From positions 1-64,000 of the forward strand of contig JBQTJX010000003.1 of assembly GCA_052386675.1 (NCBI GenBank): a DNA stretch of 64,000 nucleotides. Reading direction: 5' to 3'. This document shows positions 17,148 to 25,293 of the stretch, in pieces. Within the stretch, counting starts at the first letter, position 1, and the number at the start of each line of letters is the position of its first letter. Under the pieces are notes generated by a model. It was not told where the DNA came from. It searched no databases and saw only the letters and a program-made list of their open reading frames with translations. A program made the position numbers and the translations under genes. This DNA is from RBG-16-66-20 sp052386675. GTDB lineage: Bacteria > Pseudomonadota > Gammaproteobacteria > Burkholderiales > SG8-39.

Positions 17148-20100
17148 ATGACCGCCATGAGCCTCGCTTTCGACACCAAGCCGGACGACCTGTACTCGCG
17201 CGACGGACTTGCGCGGCTGGATGCGCGCTTCCTCGCGTTCCTCTCGGAAGCAGACGCCGCGCTGCGCGCGCGCCTGGAGGCGGCGCGCCAGGATCCGTCA
17301 GCACTTGCCGTGAAGGCGGAGTCCGAGTTGCTGGTGGCACTGGCCCCGCACCTCGAAGACTTCCTCGCCCGGCTGTTCGGCGTCCTGCCGGAAGCCCAGG
17401 CCCTGGCGGCGCGCCACCACGAGCTCGCCCCGCTCTACTCCGTGAAGCGGCTGTTCGTCCAGCGGCGTGCGCAGCACAAGGTGAAGCCGGAGGACGCCAG
17501 GCCGGATGGTTTCACCTTCTCCAGCGAGCTGGATTTTGCCAGCCAGGTGACTGCCTGGCTGGAGGACGAGGCCGCGAACGCCGACCAGCTGGAAGGCGCC
17601 GCGCGCTACGCCGCCTGGGCATTGTCGACGCCCGAGGGCAAGGCGAAGCACCGCGCCGGCGTGCTGTTCAAGACGCCGCCCAAGCTCGACTTCATGCGCC
17701 TGGTGCCGGTCCATACGGACGATTCGCACGGCTATGCGCGGCACAGCCTGGAACACCTGCGGCAGCGCGACGGGTTCGCGCTCACCGATCCCGGGACCGA
17801 CCTCGCCGGCGCGCTGGACCAGGCGAACTACTGCATCTGGTGCCACGAGCAGGGGAAGGACTCCTGCTCCAAAGGCCTGAAGGAGAAGGCACCGTCAACG
17901 GCATACAAGCAGACGGTGTTCAAAGTCACCCTCGCCGGCTGCCCGCTGGAGGAGAAGATCTCCGAGTTCCACATGGTGAAGACGCGCGGCCAGCCACTGG
18001 CGGCGCTGGCCATCATCTGCGTCGACAACCCGATGGTGGCGGCCACCGGCCACCGCATATGCAACGACTGCATGAAGGCCTGCATCTACCAGAAGCAGGC
18101 GCCGGTGGACATCCCGCAGGCCGAGACGCGCACACTCAAGGACGTGCTGGAACTCCCCTGGGGTTTCGAGATCTACTCGCTGCTAACGCGCTGGAATCCG
18201 CTCAACCTGCGCCGGCCGCTGCCGCTGCCCGACAGCGGAAAAAAGGTGCTGGTGGTGGGACTCGGCCCCGCCGGCTTCACCCTGGCGCATCACTTGATGA
18301 ACGACGGCCACAGCGTGGTCGGCATCGACGGCCTCAAGATCGAGCCGCTGCCTGCGGCGCTGGCGCAAGGTGGCGCGCTGGTGCGCGACGCTTCGGCGCT
18401 GAAGGAGCCGCTGCAGGACCGCGTCATGGCGGGCTTTGGCGGGGTCGCGGAGTACGGCATCACCGTGCGCTGGGACAAGAACTTCCTCAAGGTGATCCGG
18501 CTGCTGCTGGAGCGGCGCCGGGAGTTCGCGATGTTCGGCGGTGTGCGTTTCGGCGGCACCCTGACGCTGGAGGACGCCTGGGCCCTTGGCTTCGACCATG
18601 TCGCGCTGTGCATCGGCGCAGGCAAGCCCACTGTGCTCGACATTCCCAACGGACTCGCGCGCGGCGTGCGCGCGGCGTCGGATTTCCTGATGGCGCTGCA
18701 GCTCACCGGCGCGGCCAAGGCCGATTCCATCGCCAACATGCAACTGCGCCTGCCGGTGGTGGTGGTGGGCGGCGGCCTGACCGCCATCGACACCGCGACC
18801 GAGTCCCTCGCCTACTACACGGTGCAGGTGGAAAAGTTCCTCGCCCGCTACGAGATGCTGGCAAAGGAGCTCGGCGAAAACGTCGTGCGCGAAAATTGGG
18901 ACGATCAGGAGCGCGAGATCGCCGAGGAATACCTCGCCCATGGCCGCGCCCTGCGCGAGGCGCCCCCGGAACGGCGCACCGAGCTGCTCCAGAAATGGGG
19001 CGGCGTCACCATCGCCTATCGCCGCCGCCTGGTGGACAGCCCCTCCTACACCCTGAACCACGAGGAAGTGGAGAAGGCGCTGGAGGAAGGCATCTGGTTC
19101 GCCGAGGGCTTGACGCCTGTCGCGGTGGACGTGGACAACTACGGCGCGGTGCGCGGCATGCGCCTGAAGGCGGACGACGGCAAGGAGCACTGGCTTCCCG
19201 CCCACACCGTGTTCGTCGCGGCAGGGACGCAGCCGAACACCGTGCTCGCCCGCGAGGACGGGAGCCACTTCCGCCTCGACGGCCGGTATTTCGCCGCGTG
19301 TGATGACGAAGGCCGCCCGGTGAAGCCGCAATCCTCGGCCTCGAAGCCGGAGACGGTGAACGTACTGCTGTCGCGCGCCGCCGACGGGCGCTTCGTCAGC
19401 TATTTCGGCGACGTGCACCCGTCGTACTTCGGCAACGTGGTGAAGGCCATGGGCTCGGCCAAGCAGGGCTATCCGGTGGTGTCGGGCGTGCTGGCAAAGC
19501 GCGCGCCGGCGTCGAAGCAGCCGCGAGAGGCTTTCGTTGCCGGGCTGAAGGACCAGCTGCTCGCGCGCGTCGAGCGCGTGGAACGCCTCACCCCCACCAT
19601 CGTCGAAGTGGTGGTCCGCGCGCCGCTGGCGGCGCGGAAATTCCAGCCCGGACAGTTCTACCGCCTGCAGAACTTCGAGACGCTGGCGCCGGTTGCGAGC
19701 GGAACCCGCCTGCAGATGGAAGGGCTCGCCCTCACCGGTGCCTGGGTGGATCGCGAGCAGGGACTCGTGTCCACAATCGTGCTGGAGATGGGCGGCTCCT
19801 CGGACCTCTGCGCCCTGCTCAAGCCTGGCGAACCGGTGATCCTGATGGGCCCCACCGGCGCGCCGACCGAGATAACCGGCGGCGAGACGGTCGTGCTGTG
19901 CGGCGGCGGCCTCGGCAATGCGGTGCTGTTCTCGATCGGCCAGGCCTTCCGCGCCGCCGGCTCGAAGGTGCTCTATTTCGCCGGCTACAAGAAGGCCATC
20001 GACCGCTACAAGGTGGACGACATCGAAAAGGCTGCCGATGTGGTGATCTGGTGCTGCGACGAGCAGCCTGGCTTCCAGCCGCGCCGGCCGCAGGACCGAG

Positions 20101-20537
20101 CCTTCGTCGGCAACATCGTGCAGGCAATGGAGTGGTATGCCAACGGCAGGCTCGGCGAGCAGAAGCTGTCCATGGGCGCGGCCGACCGGCTGATCGCCAT
20201 CGGCTCGGACCGGATGATGGCCGCGGTGGGCCGGGCCCGCCACGATGTCCTCAAGCCGCACCTGAAGCCCGCGCACTTCGCCATCGGCTCCATCAACTCG
20301 CCTATGCAATGCATGATGAAGGAGATCTGCGCGCAGTGCCTGCAGCCGCACCGGGACCCGGCCACCGGCGAGACGAGTTACGTCTTTTCCTGCTTCAACC
20401 AGGACCAGGACCTCGACCAGGTGGATTTCAAGGCCTTGAACGAGCGCCTCAAGCAGAACTCGCTGGCCGAGAAGATCACGGCGCGCTGGCTTGCGCGCTG
20501 CCTGCCGGCGCGGGGCGCGGCGAAGCCCGCCGTGTAA
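17148..20537 (+). CDS. Multidomain FAD/NAD(P)/Fe-S oxidoreductase (GltD-like plus PyrK-like)
   Basis: A 1129 aa cytoplasmic fusion. Residues 1-350 are a novel-looking helical region ending in cysteine clusters (CIWCHEQGKDSC near 228 and CNDCMKAC near 304) likely to bind Fe-S. Residues ~360-750 resemble the GltD/NADPH-glutamate-synthase small subunit, with two Rossmann motifs (VLVVGLGPAG near 366; VVVVGGGLTAID near 536). From ~800 a PyrK/ferredoxin-reductase-like FAD/NAD module follows (FQPGQFYRLQNFE), with a C-terminal Cys set (CMMKEICAQC near 1054). It probably moves electrons between NAD(P)H and Fe-S partners; the substrate is unknown. The stop codon lies in a palindrome. Confidence 0.8.
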   Translation: MTAMSLAFDTKPDDLYSRDGLARLDARFLAFLSEADAALRARLEAARQDPSALAVKAESELLVALAPHLEDFLARLFGVLPEAQALAARHHELAPLYSVKRLFVQRRAQHKVKPEDARPDGFTFSSELDFASQVTAWLEDEAANADQLEGAARYAAWALSTPEGKAKHRAGVLFKTPPKLDFMRLVPVHTDDSHGYARHSLEHLRQRDGFALTDPGTDLAGALDQANYCIWCHEQGKDSCSKGLKEKAPSTAYKQTVFKVTLAGCPLEEKISEFHMVKTRGQPLAALAIICVDNPMVAATGHRICNDCMKACIYQKQAPVDIPQAETRTLKDVLELPWGFEIYSLLTRWNPLNLRRPLPLPDSGKKVLVVGLGPAGFTLAHHLMNDGHSVVGIDGLKIEPLPAALAQGGALVRDASALKEPLQDRVMAGFGGVAEYGITVRWDKNFLKVIRLLLERRREFAMFGGVRFGGTLTLEDAWALGFDHVALCIGAGKPTVLDIPNGLARGVRAASDFLMALQLTGAAKADSIANMQLRLPVVVVGGGLTAIDTATESLAYYTVQVEKFLARYEMLAKELGENVVRENWDDQEREIAEEYLAHGRALREAPPERRTELLQKWGGVTIAYRRRLVDSPSYTLNHEEVEKALEEGIWFAEGLTPVAVDVDNYGAVRGMRLKADDGKEHWLPAHTVFVAAGTQPNTVLAREDGSHFRLDGRYFAACDDEGRPVKPQSSASKPETVNVLLSRAADGRFVSYFGDVHPSYFGNVVKAMGSAKQGYPVVSGVLAKRAPASKQPREAFVAGLKDQLLARVERVERLTPTIVEVVVRAPLAARKFQPGQFYRLQNFETLAPVASGTRLQMEGLALTGAWVDREQGLVSTIVLEMGGSSDLCALLKPGEPVILMGPTGAPTEITGGETVVLCGGGLGNAVLFSIGQAFRAAGSKVLYFAGYKKAIDRYKVDDIEKAADVVIWCCDEQPGFQPRRPQDRAFVGNIVQAMEWYANGRLGEQKLSMGAADRLIAIGSDRMMAAVGRARHDVLKPHLKPAHFAIGSINSPMQCMMKEICAQCLQPHRDPATGETSYVFSCFNQDQDLDQVDFKALNERLKQNSLAEKITARWLARCLPARGAAKPAV

Positions 20538-20550
20538 CCGATCGGTTACA
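20533..20550. promoter_or_regulatory. Perfect 18-bp palindrome, copy 1
   Basis: TGTAACCGATCGGTTACA, perfectly self-complementary, includes the TAA stop of the oxidoreductase gene and lies 13 bp before the -35 of the RHH-LIV promoter. The same 18 bases recur at 44504-44521. The symmetry resembles TetR-type operators (inference). Confidence 0.6.
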
Positions 20551-20563
20551 TTGGAGGCCCGGC

Positions 20564-20591
20564 TTGACAGGCTATACAAGTCTTATATAAG
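20564..20591 (+). promoter_or_regulatory. Strong sigma70 promoter of the RHH-LIV operon
   Basis: Consensus TTGACA (20564-20569), a 16-bp spacer and TATAAG (20586-20591). The predicted transcription start is within 1-2 nt of the ATG at 20600, so the RHH message should be leaderless or nearly so. Confidence 0.75.
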
Positions 20592-20600
20592 ATTTGTATA
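20573..20600. promoter_or_regulatory. Palindromic operator across -10 and start codon of the RHH gene
   Basis: A 28-bp inverted repeat centred at 20586.5 in which 13 of 14 base pairs match (single G/T mismatch at 20580/20593). It covers the -10 hexamer and ends on the A of the ATG. Half-site core: ATACAA and its complement TTGTAT. A protein bound here would block RNA polymerase; the encoded RHH protein is the obvious candidate. Confidence 0.65.
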
Positions 20601-20803
20601 TGTCCAAGGTAAAATCCAAGATCAGCACCTTCTCCGCCGCCCCGCGTGACCTGGAGATGCTGGAGGTCGTGGCCCGCTACCACGGCACCAACAAGAGCGC
20701 CACGATCGTCAGCCTGGTGCGCCGCGAGTTCTGGCGCGCCTTCCCGGGCGGCACCGACCGGATTCGCCCCGACCGGGGCGCAAAAGTCGAAGGACACAAA
20801 TGA
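20600..20803 (+). CDS. Ribbon-helix-helix (CopG/Arc-type) regulator
   Basis: A 67 aa basic protein with a short beta strand (KISTFSAA) followed by PRDLEMLEVVARYHGTNKS and ATIVSLVRREFW, the strand-helix-helix pattern of RHH DNA-binding proteins. There is no ribosome site; the ATG is 8 nt after the -10, fitting leaderless expression. An in-frame TTG at 20594 would lie inside the operator and is less likely. The stop overlaps the ATG of the binding-protein gene by 4 bp, so the regulator is the first gene of the transporter operon. Autorepression through the palindrome over its own start is inferred. Confidence 0.7.
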   Translation: MSKVKSKISTFSAAPRDLEMLEVVARYHGTNKSATIVSLVRREFWRAFPGGTDRIRPDRGAKVEGHK

Positions 20804-21981
20804 AACGCCTGCTCCCGCTGCTCGCCGTACTTGTCCTGTCCTCCGGCGCCTACGCCCAGCCGGTCCGCATCGGCGAACTGAACAGCTACAAGGTTTTCCC
20901 GGCCTTCCTCGAACCCTACAAGAAGGGCATGGAGCTCGCCCTCGAGGAGATCAACGCCGCGGGCGGCGTTCTGGGCCGCAAGCTCGAACTGGTGACGCGC
21001 GACGACGGCGGCACGCCTGGCGACGCGGTGCGGGTGGCCGAAGAACTGATCACGCGCGACAAGGCCCATGTCCTCATGGGCACCTTCGCCTCGCACGTGG
21101 GCCTCGCGGTGGCGAACCTCGCCAACCAGCGCAAGGTGCTGTTCCTCGCCTCGGAGCCGCTCACCGACAAGATGGTGTGGGACAACGGCAACCGCTACAC
21201 CTTCCGCCTCAGGCCATCCACCTACATGCAGACCGCAATGCTGATTCCGGAGGCGGCGAAGCTGAAGAAAAGGCGCTGGGCCATCGTCTACCCGAACTAC
21301 GAGTACGGCCAGTCGGCCACAGCGTCCTTCAAGCGGCTGCTGAAGCAGGCGCAACCGGACGTGGAATTCGTCGCCGAACAGGCGCCGCCCCTTGGCAAGA
21401 TCGACGCGGGCGCCGTGGTGCAGGCGCTGGCCGACGCGAAGCCGGACGCCATCTTCTCCTCGCTCTTCGCCGCCGACCTGCAGCGCTTCGTGCGCGAAGG
21501 CAACACGCGCGGCCTGTTCAAGGGCCGCGCGGTGTTCAACCTGCTCGCCGGCGAACCGGAATACCTCGACACGCTCAAGGACGAGACCCCCGAGGGCTGG
21601 TGGGTCACCGGCTATCCGTGGTCCGAGATCCGGACGCCGGCCCACCAGAAGTTCCTCGCCGCCTACCAGGCCAGGTGGAAGGACTACCCGCGCCAGGGTT
21701 CCGTGGTGGGCTACTCCGCGGTGCACACGGTCGCCAACGCCATCCGCCGCGCCGGCGCCACCGACACCGAGAAGCTGGTCGAGGCGATGAAAGGCCTAGA
21801 GATGCCCACGCCATTCGGCCCGATCGTGTGGCGCGCGCTGGACCACCAGTCCACCATGGGCGCCTACGTAGGGCAGCTCGCCCGCAAGGCCGGCAAGGGC
21901 GTGATGGTCAACTGGCGCTTCGCCGACGGGGCGAACTTCCTGCCGCCGTTCGAAGAGATTCGCGCGCTGCGCAAGGACTGA
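20800..21981 (+). CDS. LIV-type ABC transporter substrate-binding protein
   Basis: A 393 aa periplasmic binding protein of the Leu/Ile/Val-binding (PBP1, type I) family: a signal peptide (LLPLLAVLVLSSGAYAQ) then VRIGELNSYKVFPAFLEPYKKGMELALEEINAAGGVLGRKLEL. AAGGA precedes the ATG. The ligand cannot be told from sequence; such proteins bind branched-chain amino acids, amides, urea or aromatic acids. It is followed by a fused permease and two ATPases, completing one importer. Confidence 0.88.
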   Translation: MKRLLPLLAVLVLSSGAYAQPVRIGELNSYKVFPAFLEPYKKGMELALEEINAAGGVLGRKLELVTRDDGGTPGDAVRVAEELITRDKAHVLMGTFASHVGLAVANLANQRKVLFLASEPLTDKMVWDNGNRYTFRLRPSTYMQTAMLIPEAAKLKKRRWAIVYPNYEYGQSATASFKRLLKQAQPDVEFVAEQAPPLGKIDAGAVVQALADAKPDAIFSSLFAADLQRFVREGNTRGLFKGRAVFNLLAGEPEYLDTLKDETPEGWWVTGYPWSEIRTPAHQKFLAAYQARWKDYPRQGSVVGYSAVHTVANAIRRAGATDTEKLVEAMKGLEMPTPFGPIVWRALDHQSTMGAYVGQLARKAGKGVMVNWRFADGANFLPPFEEIRALRKD

Positions 21982-21996
21982 GCGCCGGCACTTCTC

Positions 21997-23829
21997 GTGG
22001 GTGCCTCCTCCGTCGTCCTCCAGTTCCTGAACGGGCTGGCCGGCGCCTCCACGCTGTTCCTCGTGGCCGCCGGGTTGTCGCTCATCTTCGGGGTCACCCG
22101 CATCGTCAATTTCGCCCACGGCTCGCTGGTGATGCTGGGTATGTACATCGCGGTCGCGCTGTCGGATGCCATCGGCTTCTGGTGGGCCCTGCCTTGCGCT
22201 GCGCTGGCGGTGGCGACGCTTGGCGCGCTGCTGGAGACCACCCTGCTGCGAAGGCTGTACCAGGCACCCGAACTGCTCCAGCTCCTGGCCACCTTCGCGC
22301 TGGTGCTCGTCATTCGCGACTACGCGCTGTGGCAGTGGGGACCGGAGGACCTCCTCGGCCCCCGGGCGCCCGCGCTCGAGGGCGCGGTCACGATCCTCGG
22401 ACAGCCGTTTCCGGCCTATGACCTGTTCCTGATCGCCGTGGGACCGGTGGTCCTGGGCGCGCTCTGGCTCCTGCTGAACCGGACGCGCTGGGGCACGCTG
22501 GTCCGCGCCGCCACGCAGGATCGCGAGATGGCCTCGGCGCTGGGCGTCAACCAGCGGGCGCTGTTCACCGCGGTGTTCGCCCTCGGCGCCCTGCTCGCGG
22601 GCCTCGGCGGCGCGCTGCAGATTCCGCGCGAGCCGGCGACCTTGCACGTCGACCTCGCCGTCGTGTCCGACGCGTTCGTGGTCGTGGTCGTGGGCGGGCT
22701 TGGTTCCATACCCGGCGCGTTCGCCGCGGCGCTGCTCATCGCAGAGGTGAAGGCCTTCTGCATCGGCCTGGGCTACTCCAAGCTCACGCTGGTGGTGGAG
22801 TTCCTGGTGATGGCGCTGGTGCTGGTGTTCCGGCCCTGGGGGCTGCTTGGCCGCATGCCGGCGCAGGTACGCGGCCCGGCGGCAGTCGAACTGCCGCTCC
22901 CTGTTCCGTCGCCGCGCGTGCTGGCCGGCCTGTGCGGCTTGGTCGTGGCGCTCACGCTGGTGCCGCTTGCGACCACCGGCTACACGCTGGTGCTCCTGAC
23001 CGACATCCTGGTGTTCGCCCTGTTCGCGGTCAGCCTGCACTTCATCAGCGGGCCAGCGGGGCTGCATTCCTTCGGCCATGCCGCCTACTTCGGGCTGGGC
23101 GCCTACGGCGCCGGCATCCTGGCGTTGCGCGCGGGGGTCCCCATGGAACTGTCCCTCGCCGCCGCGCCATTGTTCGCCGGCGCGGGCGCCCTGCTGTTCG
23201 GCTGGTTCTGCGTGCGCCTGTCCGGCATCTACCTGGCCATGCTGACGCTGGCCTTCGCCCAGATCGCCTGGTCGGTTGCGTTCCAGTGGGACGCGGTCAC
23301 GGGCGGCTCGAACGGACTGATCGGCATCTGGCCCGCGCCCTGGCTGGCATCGAAGGCCGCCTACTTCTGGCTCGTGCTGGCGACCACTTCGGCGGCCATC
23401 GCGCTGCTGTGGCGCGCCCTGCACTCGCCCTTTGGCTACGCGTTGCGCGCCGCGCGCGATTCCCCGCTGCGCGCCGATGCAATCGGCCTCGACGCGCGCA
23501 GGCTGCAATGGGCGGCCTTCACCTTCGCCGGCCTGTTCGCGGGCATCGCCGGCGCGCTCTACGCGTTCTCCAAGGGCTCCATCTCGCCCGAGTCCATGGC
23601 GGTGCCGCGGTCGGTGGACGGACTGGTGATGGTCCTCCTGGGGGGAATCCAGACGCTGACTGGGCCGCTCTGGGGCGCGGCCTTGTTCACCTGGCTGCAG
23701 GACGCCGTGGCGCGCGGCTTCGACTACTGGCGCGCCGCGATCGGCTGCGTGGTTCTCGCGCTCGTGCTCGTGCTGCCGGGCGGCCTGGGCAGCCTGGGCG
23801 CGCTCGTGAAGCGCAAGGGTGCCGCATGA
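21997..23829 (+). CDS. Fused LIV-type ABC permease (LivH-LivM)
   Basis: A 610 aa polytopic membrane protein. Residues 1-290 are LivH-like (LSLIFGVTRIVNFAHGSLVMLGMY; GGLGSIPGAFAAALLI), residues ~300-610 are LivM-like (GLHSFGHAAYFGLGAYGAG; LSGIYLAMLTLAFAQI; GGIQTLTGPLWGAALF). LivH and LivM are usually two genes, as in the second system here, so this is a fusion. A single chain would supply both halves of the channel. The GTG start has no clear ribosome site. It overlaps the next gene by ATGA. Confidence 0.9.
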   Translation: MGASSVVLQFLNGLAGASTLFLVAAGLSLIFGVTRIVNFAHGSLVMLGMYIAVALSDAIGFWWALPCAALAVATLGALLETTLLRRLYQAPELLQLLATFALVLVIRDYALWQWGPEDLLGPRAPALEGAVTILGQPFPAYDLFLIAVGPVVLGALWLLLNRTRWGTLVRAATQDREMASALGVNQRALFTAVFALGALLAGLGGALQIPREPATLHVDLAVVSDAFVVVVVGGLGSIPGAFAAALLIAEVKAFCIGLGYSKLTLVVEFLVMALVLVFRPWGLLGRMPAQVRGPAAVELPLPVPSPRVLAGLCGLVVALTLVPLATTGYTLVLLTDILVFALFAVSLHFISGPAGLHSFGHAAYFGLGAYGAGILALRAGVPMELSLAAAPLFAGAGALLFGWFCVRLSGIYLAMLTLAFAQIAWSVAFQWDAVTGGSNGLIGIWPAPWLASKAAYFWLVLATTSAAIALLWRALHSPFGYALRAARDSPLRADAIGLDARRLQWAAFTFAGLFAGIAGALYAFSKGSISPESMAVPRSVDGLVMVLLGGIQTLTGPLWGAALFTWLQDAVARGFDYWRAAIGCVVLALVLVLPGGLGSLGALVKRKGAA

Positions 23830-24578
23830 GCGTGCTGCGGGCGATCGGCCTGCGCAAGTCCTTCGGCGGCGTGCACGCGGTGCGCAACGTGGGTTTCGAG
23901 GTCGCGGCGGGCGAACTGCTGGCGATGATCGGTCCCAACGGCGCCGGGAAATCCACCTGCTTCAATCTCGTCAACGGCCAGCTCGCCCCGGACTCGGGCC
24001 GGGTCCTGCTCGGGGAACGCCTGATCACCGGACTTGCGCCGCGCGCCATCTGGCGCCTCGGCGTTGGCCGCACCTTCCAGGTCACCGCGACTTTCGGCTC
24101 GATGACGGTGCGCGAGAACGTGCAGGTCGGGCTGCTGTCGCACGCCCGGCGCCTCGCCTCGCCGTTTGCCGCGGCGCCACGGCTGCAGGTTGCGCAGGCC
24201 GATGCCCTGCTGGCGCAGGTCGGGATGCTGGACCAGGCCGATCGCCCCGCGGCCGTGCTCGCCTATGGCGACCTCAAGCGCCTGGAACTGGCGATGGCCC
24301 TGGCCAACCGGCCGCGCCTCCTTCTCATGGACGAGCCGACCGCGGGCATGGCCGCCGCGGAGCGCGCCGCCTTGATGCAGTTGACCGCCTCCCTCGCCCG
24401 CGCTTCCGGAATTGCGGTGTTGTTCACCGAGCACGACATGGACGCCGTGTTCACCAATGCCGACCGCGTGATCGTGCTGGCCGACGGCGAGGTGATCGCG
24501 CAGGGCGCGCCCGCGCAGGTACGCGCGGACCGGCGCGTGCGCGAGGCCTACCTGGGAACGGAGGCTGCCGATGCTTGA
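23826..24578 (+). CDS. LIV-type ABC ATPase (LivG-like)
   Basis: A 250 aa nucleotide-binding subunit. Walker A GPNGAGKST, the short LivG signature AYGDLKRLELAMAL in place of LSGGQ, Walker B LLLMDEPTAGM and the switch His in FTEHDMD are visible. It starts at an ATGA overlap with the permease. It energises import together with the next ATPase. Confidence 0.92.
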   Translation: MSVLRAIGLRKSFGGVHAVRNVGFEVAAGELLAMIGPNGAGKSTCFNLVNGQLAPDSGRVLLGERLITGLAPRAIWRLGVGRTFQVTATFGSMTVRENVQVGLLSHARRLASPFAAAPRLQVAQADALLAQVGMLDQADRPAAVLAYGDLKRLELAMALANRPRLLLMDEPTAGMAAAERAALMQLTASLARASGIAVLFTEHDMDAVFTNADRVIVLADGEVIAQGAPAQVRADRRVREAYLGTEAADA

Positions 24579-25272
24579 AGCACGTGCGCTGGCAACCGGC
24601 TACGGGCGCGCGCAGGTGCTGTTCGGGCTCGACCTGGAGTTGCTGGAAGGCGAAGTCGTCGCCCTGCTCGGGCGCAACGGCGCGGGAAAATCGACGACCC
24701 TGAAATCCCTGATGGGCCTCGTTCCCGCCACGGCGGGCGAAGTGCGCTTCCGTGGCGCGCGCATCGACCGCCTCGCCCCGTGGCGGATCGCGCGGCTCGG
24801 CCTCGGCTATGTGCCGGAGGATCGGAGGATCTTCACCGACCTCACGGTGAGGGAGAACCTGGCAGTCGGGCGCCTGCCGCGGCGCGAAGGCGCCGTGCAC
24901 TGGACACCGGAGCGCCTCTTCGAGCTGTTCCCGAACCTGGGCCGCATGCAGGACCGGCCGGGTGGCCGGATGTCGGGCGGCGAGCAGCAGATGCTCAGCA
25001 TTGCCCGCAGCCTGATGGGCGACCCGCTCGCGCTGCTGCTGGACGAACCCTCGGAGGGCCTCGCGCCGGTGATCGTGGACGCCATGGCCCGCGCGATCCT
25101 GGAGCTCAAGCGCGAAGGGCTGTGCATCCTCCTCGCCGAGCAGAACCTGCGTTTCGCGCGCCGCGTCGCCGACCGCGCCCTGGTCCTGGAGTCAGGCCGC
25201 CTGCGCCATGCCGCGACCATGGCCGAACTCAATGCGTCCCCCGAACCGCTGCACCAGTACCTCGCAGCCTGA
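24571..25272 (+). CDS. LIV-type ABC ATPase (LivF-like)
   Basis: A 233 aa ATPase with Walker A GRNGAGKST, the LivF-typical VPEDRRIFTDLTVRENL, signature MSGGEQQMLSIAR, Walker B LLLDEPSEGLAP and LAEQN in the switch region. It overlaps the preceding ATPase gene by 8 bp and ends the operon; the convergent pfk gene ends 21 bp away. Confidence 0.92.
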   Translation: MLEARALATGYGRAQVLFGLDLELLEGEVVALLGRNGAGKSTTLKSLMGLVPATAGEVRFRGARIDRLAPWRIARLGLGYVPEDRRIFTDLTVRENLAVGRLPRREGAVHWTPERLFELFPNLGRMQDRPGGRMSGGEQQMLSIARSLMGDPLALLLDEPSEGLAPVIVDAMARAILELKREGLCILLAEQNLRFARRVADRALVLESGRLRHAATMAELNASPEPLHQYLAA

Positions 25273-25293
25273 GGCGCCGGGCGCTTCCCGTGA

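Noticed and set aside
20533..20550. The palindrome as an intrinsic terminator
   Set aside because: The stem would have a 4-nt loop but no U-tract follows at either copy, and both copies sit next to promoters.
18183..20579. A 798-codon open frame antisense to the FAD oxidoreductase
   Set aside because: Shadow of the real gene; no recognisable motif or ribosome site.
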